64,000 nt of DNA from Ahaetulla prasina. Lineage: Eukaryota; Chordata; Lepidosauria; Squamata; Colubridae. Positions 32,481 through 45,100 of this stretch are shown in pieces. The notes below the pieces were generated by a model, which was given only the letters and a program-made list of their open reading frames with translations, did no database searches and was not told the DNA's origin. Both the position numbers and the translations under genes were made by a program. Every line of letters begins with the position of its first letter. Position 1 is the first letter of the stretch. Location of the stretch: positions 15,594,814 through 15,658,813 of the forward strand of contig NC_080548.1 in assembly GCF_028640845.1 (NCBI RefSeq), read 5' to 3'.

Positions 32481-35066
32481 AACCCCAACCCTGCCCTTTT
32501 CCTTTTGGCGTGGCTCTTCCCAGCAGATTCCAAAAGGGATCGTGGCTCAGTTGGGAATCTGCCCTCCAACCTCCCCACCCCCCAAAAAATTGCCACTGCT
32601 CCCCCCACCCACCCCACTTTCCAAGAGAGAAAGGATGTGGGCTGGGGGCACCTGCTCTCCTGGTTGCCAAAGCTTTTGGGGCAATGCCTTCAGGTCCAGT
32701 CAGGGGGGGTTGCATCCAGCTTGCCCTCTTTTCGCCAGCCTGGCACTAACTCCCCAAAGTTTGGCGAATGGGTGTCTCCTGCCCAGGATCTTCCAAGGAG
32801 ATGCTGTCAGGATCCCAAGCGCTCCTTTAAGCGTGGAGCATCTTTGAGAACCCAAAACTTCCTCTGCTTCGGCACAAACTTCTGGCAGAGACTTTGTGCT
32901 TTTCAAATTGCACTCTGCGGGGTGGAAAGTGAGAAGTAGAGCAGATCACTTAAGGCACCACCGCTCGCTCTCCCTCCGGCCACTTCTCTAGCTTTCTCAA
33001 GACCTCCTCTATTTTTCTCTCTTGAAAGAGCTTTTTTTCCTAGCCTGCCTTGCTGGCTATTGGTGTAGGTTTCTTGTGGGCTCAATCTTTGGGCTGAAGG
33101 AGTTGCGGTGGAATGAAAATAACAGCAAACTGAAATATCCCCCTGAGTATGTATGTGCACAAGCTGTTGCTCACTTCCTATCGCTCCTACTGTACCAGGA
33201 TTCCTTGCAAGGATCTGTCAAGTTTCTTTCCATGCTGCAGTTTCTCTTACGCTAATGAGAGTCAAAATTCTTCGTTAAAAGCAGTGGCTGGGTTGAAATT
33301 GCCTGGAATTAATTATGGTTTGTTAGATTTGGGGTTTGGTTGTACTGATTGTGGCTTGGTGTTGCATATGAATCTTGGAAAACCCTTGGAAAACCCTGAT
33401 TTATTGTTTGAATGATTACTGTCCTTTCTTAGGCTATTGATTTTCGGTGACTTGTAATTTCTGTCAATGATCATACTAAGGATCTTGCTACGGGGAAGTG
33501 ATTTTTGGTTTGCATGAAATACTTGAATATAAATTAAAACATAAGGCTGGGTTTGGCCAGAATGCTAGCTAAGATTAATTTTTATGTGGCTCAGGGTGTA
33601 TATTAGTATATTAGCTAGTATATTAGTAGCTGTGGAAGGATTTTATCCGAAGTGTTGGGTTCATAAATTCTTAAATAGCTTCACTTGTTGCAGTTTCTCA
33701 GTAACATAAACTCTTGGCTATTTTGCTGAGATAAACATTCATTTTGTTGCATTGTTCTTAATTTAGATTTTGTGTTATTTTCATTTTTAAATTAATATGC
33801 CCATGCATTTTGGGTTTATTTTGCCTTGGTGCCATGTTAAGCATGTACACATATCCAAAAAAGACTGTTGTATTTTTTAATTAACATACATTAATGTATC
33901 CTGTATTTTAAAATAGTCTTGCTATTAATTTTTACTAGAAACCTAAATATTCACTTTCAATTCTAGTCCAGTCTGAATTTACGATGACTATCACATGCTA
34001 TGTTGTTGTTTTATTTGGGATATAGAATCTTATGTGCCCCAGTAATTACTGTTAATCATTTCTGGTCTGCATGTGTGATCTCATCCAATTGTGACTTGCT
34101 CAACAAACTATGACTCAACCTATGTGTGTCCAATTTATACGAATCCTTAAACTTTCTTTTGGATCTCCTTAAGGTACAAATTTTTATACATACATACATA
34201 TACATACATACATACATACATATATATTCCTAAATTATGTGTTGGGTGTTATATTTTTATAGTTTTGTTTTCTGTTCTTGATACTTTTTGTTAAGATTTA
34301 ACAAACATTTCCATTTTTAAAAATGAATTTCTTTCAAAAGAAAGACATTTCTTTCTCTCTAATAAAACCCAAGCCCCATGTCTAATCCAACAATGTTGTT
34401 TATCAGAAATATGAGAGCTGGTATCTGGTATCTATAATGGGAAAATTGAATCTAAAATCTTTTAGTATATCATGAGGTCTACCATGGGTTTCCATGATAG
34501 GCCTTCTGAGCTCAGATCACAATATTGACTTAAGAACCAAGTTTTCATTTGTTGCTCTAAAAACGTAGATGCCCCAACCTAATTTTTCTCTATTGCAAGA
34601 GCAACTTTTAGCATTCGTAGCTTTACATTGTACTTAATATATGAAGGGAAATTTTTAAAATGATTCTGCCAAGTAATTGTCATTAGAAAATCATTTTTCA
34701 GAATGATTGTAATTAGTACTTTTGGTCATTGCTCCTTCTGGGAGCAGATTATATTAATTATTGCATCTTTCTTCATCCTCCAAAACTGTACAATTCAGTT
34801 CCCAGAATTCTGAGCAACAGGCACACTGGTTCTGAATTCTGGGAATTTAAGTTACATATCTGAAAGATGACTTTGTCAGGCAAAGCTAAGCTATGGAAAC
34901 ATAACTACACTTAGTAGTCCTATAGAACTGTTTTCTAATCCATCATAGAATGCTTTTATAATTGAGTTTACATATGTAAAATATTAAACTGCTTATATGC
35001 TAGGTGAGTACAGTATTAGAGAATTTACTTATTGTTACTTCCAAACTTTTGTGGCATTCTCTAAAG

Positions 35067-35201
35067 CAGGGGTCTCCAACCTTGGTCCCTTTAAGATTTG
35101 TGGACTTCAACTCCCAGAGTTCCTCAGCCAGCTTTGCTGGCTGAGGGACTCTGGGAGTTGAAGTCCACAAGTCTTAAAGGGACCATGGTTGGAGACCCCT
35201 G
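35067..35201. mobile_element. Family H hairpin element in WDTC1 intron 1
   Basis: The near-palindrome from CAGGGGTCTCCAACCTTGG to its inverse at 35201 turns at AGCCAGCTTTGCTGGCT. The flanks CTCTAAAG and CTGTAAAA are a 6-of-8 target duplication. Confidence 0.85.
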
Positions 35202-35445
35202 CTGTAAAACCTACTATCTTTTTTGGATTGAGAATTGCATTGGCTCTTTGAATGATATGTAAGGGTGCATTATTTAAAAAAATGAGCAGAACCAGAACCA
35301 AAATTAAATTTCATTGAAGGTATGTTTATTTTAATCAATTCCATATTAAATAATACGATTACTGCCATATACGTCAACAGCAACACTATTCAATTTAAAT
35401 ATAATTTAGTAGCATTTCACTTGTACACTTTTTTACCAATATGGG

Positions 35446-35686
35446 TAATTGCAGTAGGAATAGCACTTAGATTTATATATCGCTTTACAGTGCTTTATAG
35501 CCCTCTAAGCGATTTACAGTGTCAGCCTCTTGCCCCCAACAATCTGGGTCCTCATTTCACCCACCTTGGAAGGATATAAGGCTAAGTTAACCTTGAGCCT
35601 GGTGAGATTCGAACTGCCAAATTGCCTGCAGTCAGCAGAAGTAGCCTGCAGTACTGCACTCTAACCACTGCGCCACCGTGGCTCAA
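35446..35686 (-). mobile_element. Family S SINE, reverse orientation
   Basis: The minus strand shows the head GCCACGGTGGCGCAGTGG (from about 35686), the CCAGATTGTTGGGGGCAA middle and the ATAAAGCACTGTAAAGCG tail. A Family T element abuts its head end. Confidence 0.8.
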
Positions 35687-35693
35687 TGATCCT

Positions 35694-36098
35694 TAGTAAT
35701 CCTCAATTTATGACCACAGTTGGGGCAAAAAAGTTTGTAGCTAAGCAAAGTGATTGTTAATTGAAACATGTCCGATTTTATGACTCTTTTCCCCAAAGTT
35801 GTTAAGCAAATCACGGCAGTTGTCAAGTGGATCACACAATCACTAAACAAATCCAGCTTCCCCCATTGACTTTGCTTGTTTGGAAGCCATCTGGGAAGTC
35901 ACAAATGGCGATCAGATGATCCCAGGACACTGCAACCATCCTAAATACATGGCAGTTGCCAAGCAACCAAATTTTGATTAATTGACCAGGGATGCTGCCA
36001 CGTTTGTGAGGGTTGGTGATAAATTACTTTTTAAAATACTATTGTAACTTCGAACAGGTCATTAAATGAATGGTTTTAAGTTAAGAACTGCTGGTATA
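35694..36098. mobile_element. Family T element
   Basis: It starts TAGTAATCCTCAATTTATG and ends TAAGTTAAGAACTGCTGG. Core phrases such as GTTGTTAAGCAAATCACGG are well kept. Confidence 0.7.
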
Positions 36099-36339
36099 GC
36101 TCAACTGACTGAAAGCATTGTGAGGATAAAATACCTTTACTCTGCTTTTAAATTCTTTTGTGAGGGGTTAGAATACCAATATCCCAATCAGCTCCTGATC
36201 AACAGTATTCAACCCATAATTACTATAATCTCACCATGGAACTCATGAGTGAAACACATAAGCCTTAGCCTTTTCCTTACCCTACTCCAAAATGTACCTC
36301 TCTGTCCAATCTCATCACTGTAGTTGTTAGAAGAAGCTT

Positions 36340-36865
36340 CCCTCTTTAATTTTAGTGTTGGAGGAAGCTTTCCATCTCCGCTCACAACAAAATACCTTAC
36401 GCCACCAGACTTGAAATTTTGAGCTTAGAAAATGTAGAACTACGCCGCCTTCGATCTTACCTAAGCATAGCTCAAAAAATCATCTGCTACAATGTCCTGT
36501 CTGTCAGTGACTACTTCAGCTTCAACCACAACAATGCACGAGCACACAATAGATACAAACTTAAGGTAAATGGCTCCAAACTCGATTGCAGAAAATATGA
36601 CTTCAGCAACAGAGTGGTCAATGCCTGGAATGTACTACCTGACTCTGTGGTTTCATCCCCAAACCCCAAAATTTTAACCTTAGACCGGCTACTGTTGACC
36701 TCACCCCATTCCTAAGAGGTCTGTAAGAGGCATGCATAAGAGCACCAGCGTGCCTACTGTCCCTGTCCTAATGTTCCCTTTAATTGTATTCATTTTATGT
36801 ATTCAATTCATGCTTATACTTATATATATTATCTAATACGTACTCGACAAATAAATAAAATAAAA
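36340..36865 (+). mobile_element. LINE C-terminus and 3' UTR (CR1/L2-group-like)
   Basis: The frame through 36419-36715 has LENVELRRLRSYLSIAQKI, then SNRVVNAWNVLPDSVVSSP. This ordering (a RRLR block, then NRVVNxWNxLP) is typical of the extreme C-terminus of CR1/L2-group reverse transcriptases. It differs from the LINE at 28779. The 3' end is ACTCGACAAATAAATAAA at about 36842-36860. Confidence 0.65.
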
Positions 36866-37506
36866 TTTCAGAAGTCTTCAAATATTTCATCAACTCTGCT
36901 GTGCTGTGGCAGAACGGAATGATGTTCTTTGATATCAGTAATGTTTTGGGGAGCAGCTTTGCAATGGACTAAAACCTAACTGAGTTTTCTTGTCTGTCCG
37001 TGTTAACCATCGATGTTGAAGGTGTCAGAATTTCATATATTCCATTGTTGTGCTATTTCTAAATTGAAAGAAAATTCTTATTTTTGAATGCAACTTACGT
37101 GAAAAAACAATTGTGACTACAAAGTTGTTTATATTATACACCTAACAATCATATGCTTTTTATTATATATGGTTTCTGTAATCACCATATAAGCTGTTTA
37201 TCTTGAAAATTGGCGGATGTCTTAAAATGAGATCTTGTGTGATCAGTTAAAACTTCTGAAAGCTATTGGGGAGGGGGAGAGTATTTTAATTTCCACTGAG
37301 AACTGCATCTAAGAATTTAGACCAAGACGCCATCTATGGAGAGGGATGCATGTACGTAACTTTAGAAATCAAATGACTGAGGGAAATATTTGAAAACCCC
37401 ATGTTAAAATTTCCTTTTGTCGGCTAGAACAGCTCCATAATTTTATGTATAAATAATTTCAAAGCTTTCTCCTCTCTCTCTTCCTCCTCTTCTCTCCAAA
37501 TTACAG

Positions 37507-37655
37507 GTAATTTCAATGCCTTCTCAATGGACATGAACTCTGCTGGAATGCTTGGATTCACAGCAACACCATCACTAACTTGCTTTCGTAGGCCCTATTG
37601 TGAAAAGATGGCAAAAGCAAATATTATTAGAGACCTCATTAGCAGGCAGCTCAAG
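37507..37655 (+). CDS. WDTC1: WDTC1 exon 2, first coding exon (coding part 37608-37655)
   Basis: The chosen ATG (37608, AAGATGG, strong Kozak) starts MAKANIIRDLISRQLK, which aligns with the human N-terminus. However, an ATG at 37527 is in frame with it, with no stop in the 27 intervening codons. Two further in-frame ATGs lie at 37533 and 37548. A separate 6-codon uORF starts at 37516 and overlaps 37527. The donor GTACTA is weak. Confidence 0.85.
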
Positions 37656-39078
37656 GTACTACTTGTCTTAAAGAGTCATTAACAGCATTTCGCTAGAGGG
37701 TGAGCTGAAGTGGAGGAGGAAAGCTTTTAGAGAGGCCATCTTGGGGACCGATTTTCTTGTTGCTCCTGTCTGTTTGTTTGTCTTCTTCGTCAGAGGCGGC
37801 TTTGTGTCTTTGCCAAAAGTCATGCCCAAGATGAATGGAACAAGCTGCTGAGCCTTATTCATCCATTTCTCATTCTTTGCATCTTTAGAAAGAGACCCTT
37901 TCTATTGATCCTAGGTGCTCTCTTCTGCTGTCATACATCTAGATTATTCCCCCTGGTTTTGTCACGAGACTTGACAAACTGTGGTTACTGCTTATTGTGC
38001 GATGTTCTAATTTGCAAGCTCGTTAAACACCGACTGGGTGACAGTTTCTAAGAGATGTTTCCTAAACTGATTAGAAAACCATGTTATTCATCTATCTTCA
38101 TCAGAAAGCAAAAGACATCAAGTGTTGTGTCCCGTTGTTTAGCCTTACGGTCCATAATATTCAACATTTTAATGTCTTATGAAGAGATAGAGATAGATGA
38201 ATAGATAGATGAAGATGAAGAGAAGGAATTTGCAGATGACACAGAATTGGAGGGATAACTAATCCTCTGGAAGATGGAAATGAAATATCTATGGAGATTC
38301 TCAGTCATCCAGGTCATGGTTGTCCCTAAGGTGCTTTTTAAAAAGGCAACTGGAGTTTCTTTGTTTTTGCTTGAAGACATTTCACTTCTCATCTAAGAAG
38401 CTTCTTCAGTTCTGAATGAATGATGGAGAATTGCAGATAAACCTCCAAGTGGTCTCAATGACTCAGTGCTAACAACCAGATGACTGCAAGGAATAGAAAT
38501 CCTTCCATTTCACTTGTTAACAAGCTGAATATGAATCAATATATGTCAGTATGTAAAATAGATATTTTTAGATGCAACTTAAAGCTACATTCATCAAAGT
38601 CTAGTTCCCAAATCAAAGCCAGCCAGGGTCTTTTGGAGTTGGTGACCATAATAAATCTAGTAAGATAATTGTTGTGGGGAAATCTATCTCCGCTATCAGT
38701 ATGTTCTGTATTGATTAATCTCATTTTGAATATTTCATCCAGTTCTGACTGTTGCATTTCAGGAAAAATCTAGTCAGTAGAATAGATCAGGAAAGGGAAA
38801 GTTAGATGGACCTAGATATTATTATTATCTCTTTTATTCATTAAACATGAAACTCAGTCAACTGAACATTCAAAAATGCATCACAAATACCATTGACTGG
38901 TGCTAATGGTTGATACGGATTGCTGCCAGCATCCTACGTATCAACCAATAATCAATTATTATTTACTTTATTCATTGAACATGAAACTCAGTCAACTGAG
39001 CATTCAAAAATGCATCACAAATGCATTTGACTGATGCTAATGGTTGATACGGGTTGCTGCCAGCGTCCTAGGTATCTT

Positions 39079-39150
<72 letters not shown>

Positions 39151-42100
39151 TTGAGTATTTGGAGATCAGAGGTATCTATTCTCCTTCATGGTGTCTTACG
39201 CTGAAGACTTATGGTTGGATGAGAACGTTCTTAAGGCCTCTCCATGAATTCTATTTATCTGTTGTTTATAGGAAAAAGGTGCCCTGAGTTTTGAGCGACA
39301 CTATCATGTTACCGACCCATTCATTCAGCGTCTGGGCTTGGAAGCGGAGCTGCAAGTAAGTGGAGGACGGTCATGGTTGCAAAAATAATATTTTTTTATT
39401 TGTAAAGCATTTCCTAATTTATTGAAGGTTCATTATTCTTAAGATGTTTTACCTTATTTCCCCTAAATTTTTTTCTAAATTTAACAGATTGAAAAGATAA
39501 TACCATGTTTCCCCAAAAATAAGACCCTGTCTTATATTTTTTTGAACCCTGAAATAAGCGCTTGGCCTTATTGCCATGCGCTCAAAAGCCCCATTGGGCT
39601 TATTATCAGGGGATGTCTTATTTTGGGGGAAACAGGGTAGGAAAACCTTAATTTGCTAAACCCCAGCCCCCCCAATTTTTTTTCTTTAATGAGCAGCTTA
39701 TCAAACTTTAGTGTGACTGTTGTTAGACCTGAGATTGTTATGGGGAAATCTGTTATTGCCATGACTAGGGCCGTTCATTATTAGGGCCAAGTTTAGATGT
39801 GCCAGCAACATTGCCCAGTTTGGTCTATGGTGAATCCCTCCCTCAGAAAGAATAGAAACAATTTCAAAATGGAATTGGAATAAGCAGGGTCAGGATGCAG
39901 TAGTTTCACCTTTTGATATTGATAAATCAATATCAAAAATACCCTCCCCAAAGGGGAAAAATAACAAGGAAAAATCATTTCAGTGGGACAGGAGTAATCG
40001 TCGTCTAATTTATTTTAAAGTATCTCTCTTGTTGAGATATTGTGATAACTTGGTGGCAACTGGGTGTCCTTATGATCTGTGGGAGTGAGAACGATGGGAG
40101 CCTCAATCTGTATTTAGAAGTGATTAGGTTGGAAAGACATCCACAGCTAACCAGACTCTATTATAGGTAACCCTGTGTAGGGGTAAAATTGCAGGTAGAT
40201 CTTGATTTACAACCACAATTGAGCCCAAATTTTCTGTTATTAACAAGACAGTTGCTATGTGAGTTTTGCCCAGTGGTGAAATTCAATTTTTTTTTTACTA
40301 CTGGTTCTGTGGGCGTGGCTTGGTGGGCATGGCAGGGAAAGGATACTGCAAAATCTCCATTCCCACCCCACTCTGGGGCCAGCCAGAGGTTGTATTTGCT
40401 AGTTCTCCAAACTACTCAAAATTTCCGCTACCGGTTCTCCAGAACCTGTAAGAACCTGCTGGATTTCACCCCTGATTTTGCCTCATTTTATGACCTTTTC
40501 TGCCACAGTTAAGTGAATTACAGCAGTTAAGTTAGTAATACCAATTGTTGGCTTCCCTATTGACTTTGCTTGTTAGAAGGTCACAAGAGGTGAATCACAT
40601 GATCCTGGAACATTGCAACTGTCATAAGTACATGCCACTTGCCAAGCATCTGAATTTTGATCACGTGACCATGGAGATGCTGCAGCAGTCATAAGTGTGA
40701 AAAGCGGTCATAAATCAATTTTGCAGCACTGTTGTAACTTTGAATGGTAACTAAACAAGTGATTTTAGGTCAAGGATTACCTGTAGGTTTTTTTTTTCTA
40801 AATTAATCGTGCTTTAGTGTTATATTTAAGATAAGTTGAGAGTTAAAATTGGAGTACTATTTGGAGTACTATTATAAAAATGGTCTTGTAAATATTAAGG
40901 ATGTAGTTTGTTGACCATACAATTAAAAAATAGCATTGAATAAATCATGAGGTGCTCTAGAACAGGAGTCTCCAACCTTGGCAACTTTAAGACTTGTGGA
41001 CTTCAACTCCCAGAATACCTCAGCCAGCAAAGCTGGCTGAGGTATTCTGGGAGTTGAAGTCCACAAGTCTTAAAGTTGCCAAGGTTGGAGACCTCTGCTC
41101 TAGAATTCATCACTTTTCTCTTTACCTCTCAGTGTAAGCTGAGATCATTTCCCATTTCCCATACCTTAACTCATATTACTTCAATAATATGATGTAGGAA
41201 GATGTGTTCAAAAGATACACACACAGGCTTGGATGCATTAGGATTAGCAATGGAAGCAAAACGGAACACCGTTCAATGATCAGAAGAAACTCTGAAAAGC
41301 TATAAACAGCAAGAAAAATGGGCCATGTCAGAATACGGTAGATTTTCCTTTATCCTTCTGAGTGAGTAATCTGAAATTGGTAAAGCTCTGACATTGTTTT
41401 GTTTTGTTTTTTAGGGTCATGCTGGCTGTGTCAACTGCCTTGAATGGAATGAAAAGGGAAAGTAAGCATGTCTCTGAAAATAGATTTTTCTCTAAAGCTA
41501 GGAGATGGGCCAGGGGAGTGCTGGATCACTTTAGTTTGTGTCTGTTGCTCTCCTCTGGGAGGAGGTTTCAAAGTATTTCTAGCAGGGTTAGGGTTAGGGT
41601 TAGTGGGGTCTTTTTGTTTGTTTTTTATTTGCATTTATATCCCGCCCTTCTCCGAAGACTCAGGGCGGCTTACACTATGTTAGCAATAGTCTTCATCCAT
41701 TTGTATATTATATACAAAGTCAACTTATTGCCCCCAACAATCTGGGCCCTCATTTTACCTACCTTATAAAGGATGGAAGGCTGAGTCAACCTTGGGCCTG
41801 GTGGGATTTGAACCTGCAGTAATTGCAAGCAGCTGTGTTAATAACAGACTGTCTTAGCAGTCTGAGTCACCAGAGGCCCTGTTCTGTAACAGCTTTGTTC
41901 CCTGTGCCATCCTTCTGGTAAACTCGCAAGATTCGTTTCTCTCACCATGTACATGGATTACATCCGAACTAGACTGTGTTGTTTCTCTGTGTCATATAAT
42001 ATATGTGGGTCTATGAACAATTTGGTATTTATTTATTTTGTCATGTCTGTGTCGTGCATATTGGAGGTGGTGACCCTTTGAGAGCTGTAAGCAACGAAAT

Positions 42101-45100
42101 TTAAAATTCCATGTATGTCGATTAGCGTACATTCAAAGTGACAGCAAAGGTAGTCTAAGTCGGGTGTCTGCAACCCGCGGCTCCGGAGCCACATGCGGCT
42201 GTTTCGTTCCCCTGCTGTGGTTCCCTATCGGCTGAATCCACCACTGGCTGGCCCCACGCTTCGCGCTCTCCTTCCAGTCACTCCTCGCCTGGCCTGAGAG
42301 AGACACAGAGAGAGAGACACAGAGAGAGAGAGATACTTGTTTCCTACAGAAAACACTGGGAGCCACAAAACCTGGGTAGGCATGGCTGAGGGTGTCATGT
42401 GATTGGGTGGGAATGAGTGACATTGAGTTGGCCACACCCACCCAGGTTTTGTGGCTTCCGGTGTTTTTTTTTTCTGTGGGAAACAGGTACAAATGGCTCT
42501 TTTGAATGTTTAACATTGCAGACCCATGGTCTAAGTCTAATTCTGACCTTGAAAGACCATTCTTAAATTTTACTTCATCCAACGTTATGTTCGAGCATTT
42601 AGGAAGAGTGACACACAGTAAGGCGGAACCTATTTTAAGTATCTCATACAATAACCACATGTGTCAAGGATTACATAATATAATTCAGAGAGACTTTGCT
42701 GAAGGTTGAAGAAATATTTTGCATGAAGAATGCAGTGCCTATGGGTTCTGGCAAGAGTAGGAAGGCTCTTATGCTTAATTCAGGCTTTAATCTGAATATG
42801 AAAGTATCCTTAAGAAAGAATAGGCACTTTCAATGAATGCCTATAGAAAATCTATGTAGCCCAGGGGAGAATTTCTAATAGTATTTTCTGGAGGTGTATA
42901 GTGTTCATTTACCAGCCTTGTTAATAGATTCCTGGTGAACTAAGTTACAAATATAATTGACAGTTGCTCCTTGAGAGTTCTTTGCTGTGCTCTGAAACCC
43001 CCATCGGCTCTAGATCAGTAGTTCCCATTATTTGCGGCTTGTGGCTCAGCTGGGAGAGAAGGAGAGGGGAATTGGGCCATGTGAGCAGCAGACTGGCATG
43101 CACATGTATGTGTGCGCCTTCCCACCCCTCGTGCGAGTTGAGCTGCATACACACATGCATGTTGGCCCTCCTCTCGTGTGGCCCAATTCTTAATAGGCCG
43201 TGGCCCTTGGGTCTGGGGACCCTTGCTCTAGATCCATGATGGTGAGCCTATGGCCACGTGCCACAGCTGGCACTCAGAGCCCTCTCCGGGCACGTGAGCC
43301 GTCACCCAGCTCAGCTCCACCGCACAAGCAGCGCACGCCTCCCGCCAGCTAGCTGATTTTCAGGATGCCTGAGGGGAGGGGCGCATATGGGAGACGTGTG
43401 CGCATATGCGGGGGGGGGTATGCATGCATGCACAGATGGCGGGGGAATGCAGGGGGTGTGGCACACCCAAACGGCCTGTTTTTGGGTCCAGGAGGCTGCA
43501 GGGTGGCCTTAGGCCAAAAACAGGTGGGGCAATTGCATGCATGGGGGGGTGCGGGGAGAGTGGGGGATCATGCGTGTATGCACAGGGGAGCGCATTGCAT
43601 TATGGGTGCCGACACGCATGCGTGCGCACACTTTTGGCACATGACGAGAAAAAGGTTGTCCATCACTGCTCTATATTATTGTTTCCCAACCTTAGCCCTT
43701 TTTTAAAGTGTGTATCCCAATGCTGGCTAGGGTATCATGGCTCAGGTCGGGAAACACTGTTCTATGAGAGATGAGCATCTCTATGAGGTTGTCTTTTAAG
43801 AGATTGACTTGATTTGACTTTAAGAGATCTCGGCAAACGAATGCAGAAAGACATGAGTTTGTAGCAACGGTTTGCTAATATACGGTTTTGTGTCTGTCTT
43901 GACTTTTCAGCTTGCTGGCTTCTGGCTCTGATGACCAGCACACCATTGTGTGGGATCCTCTGCACCATAAGAAACTCCTTTCCATGCACACGGGGCATAC
44001 GGCAAACATCTTCTCTGTCAAGGTGGGTGAATTTTGTTGGCCCAAGTAGGTAGTAGGAAACTCAATCAGTGTAAAAACAAACGAACTTTATTAGAACAGC
44101 TGAGAATTACTTCATTCTCAGCGTAGTTCAATTAAATTAAAGCAAATTCCTCCCAACACAAATTCCTCAGTTCTATCATCAACCTTGGTCCAATTAGGCA
44201 AACTGCCAAAGGCCTTTCTTGGCAAAAGTTCAGAAGACACTGATACGAAATAAATGCAACAAGACGAAGCTATTGACGTTATTTTCCGGCAAAGAGCCCA
44301 AACGCCGTTGCTGGTCTGTTTTAAGCCTTATGGGAGGGGCTAATCATCTGTTGGCCCTATTCTCGAGTCATCCTTTTTGCTTGAGCTGCTCTTGCCTTCT
44401 GGCAGCTCTTCTCATGCGTGCATTAGGAACAGGCTCCTCCTGTTCCTCTGCCTCACTACTATCAGTCTCTGGAGGCTCCAGAGTCTGCACATCACTCCCC
44501 GATGGCCGTGGCCCCTTCTCTGCCTCCGACGCAGAGCCCTCATCCGGGCCTTCCCCAGTCTCCAGGACTGGCCCATGTTCTTCCTCAGCTTCATCACTGT
44601 CTGATTCCATTGCCAGCTCTGCAGGCTGCTGGCGGACCACAACAGATTTGGAAGAAGGTGGTAAAATACTAGGTAGTCCTCAACTTACAATAGTTCATTT
44701 AGTTGACCGTTTGAAGTTACAACGGCATTTAAAAAAGTGACTTATGGCCATTTTTCACAGTTCACAACCATTGCAGCATCCCTGTAGCCATGTGATCAAA
44801 ATTTGGAAGTCTGGCAACTGACTCATGATGGTTGCAGCGTCCCAGAGTCATCTGATCACCTTTTGTGACTTCTTGACCAGCAGAGTCAATGGGGGAGAGA
44901 TTCACTTAACAAGCGTGAGACTAATTTAACAACTGCTGCGATTTGCTTAACCTACAAAAAGATTGTAAAATGGGGCAAAGTTCAATTAACAACTGTCTCG
45001 TTTAAAAACAAAGGTTGGACTCAATTGGGGGTCATAAGCTGAGGACCACCTGTAGCTGTATCAAGGATTAAATGTTGAAGTTAGGATGAGTAGGTACTTG

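Larger units (their letters stand above)
32219..37506 (+). other. WDTC1: WDTC1 intron 1
   Basis: It runs from donor GTAACC at 32219 to the acceptor TTACAG ending at 37506, after a CTCTTCCTCCTCTTCTC tract. Mostly unique AT-rich sequence at 33400-35040, with a (CATA)n run at 34187-34223. Repeats within it are listed separately. The exact upstream exon boundary is inferred. Confidence 0.6.
37656..39271 (+). other. WDTC1: WDTC1 intron 2
   Basis: Contains a Penelope-like tail, a tandem repeat and an (ATT)n run, listed separately. The first 600 bp appear unique. Confidence 0.8.
39356..41414 (+). other. WDTC1: WDTC1 intron 3
   Basis: Holds the ATAAG-type element, a Family T element with a nested Family V, and a Family H hairpin. 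The rest is unassigned. Confidence 0.8.
41462..43910 (+). other. WDTC1: WDTC1 intron 4
   Basis: Contains a Family R SINE and three hAT elements, two of them sharing a target site. A (TTAGGG)3-like run lies at 41586-41605. Confidence 0.8.

Noticed and set aside
32134..32939. Long frames around the WDTC1 promoter
   Set aside because: Low-stop GC-rich sequence. The frames cross the inferred splice donor and have no recognisable domain.
37591..37607. Alternative acceptor TTTCGTAG before the WDTC1 ATG
   Set aside because: The acceptor at 37506 has a far better pyrimidine tract. Use of the inner site would remove the upstream ATGs, but cDNA would be needed to support it.
41586..41605. Interstitial telomeric repeat, (TTAGGG)3-like
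   Set aside because: Only three units in ordinary intron. Too short to argue for a fusion point or telomere-derived insert.
44368..44640. 90-codon acidic frame as a host gene
   Set aside because: It lies wholly inside a solo LTR and has no exon structure. Kept only as a remark on the LTR.
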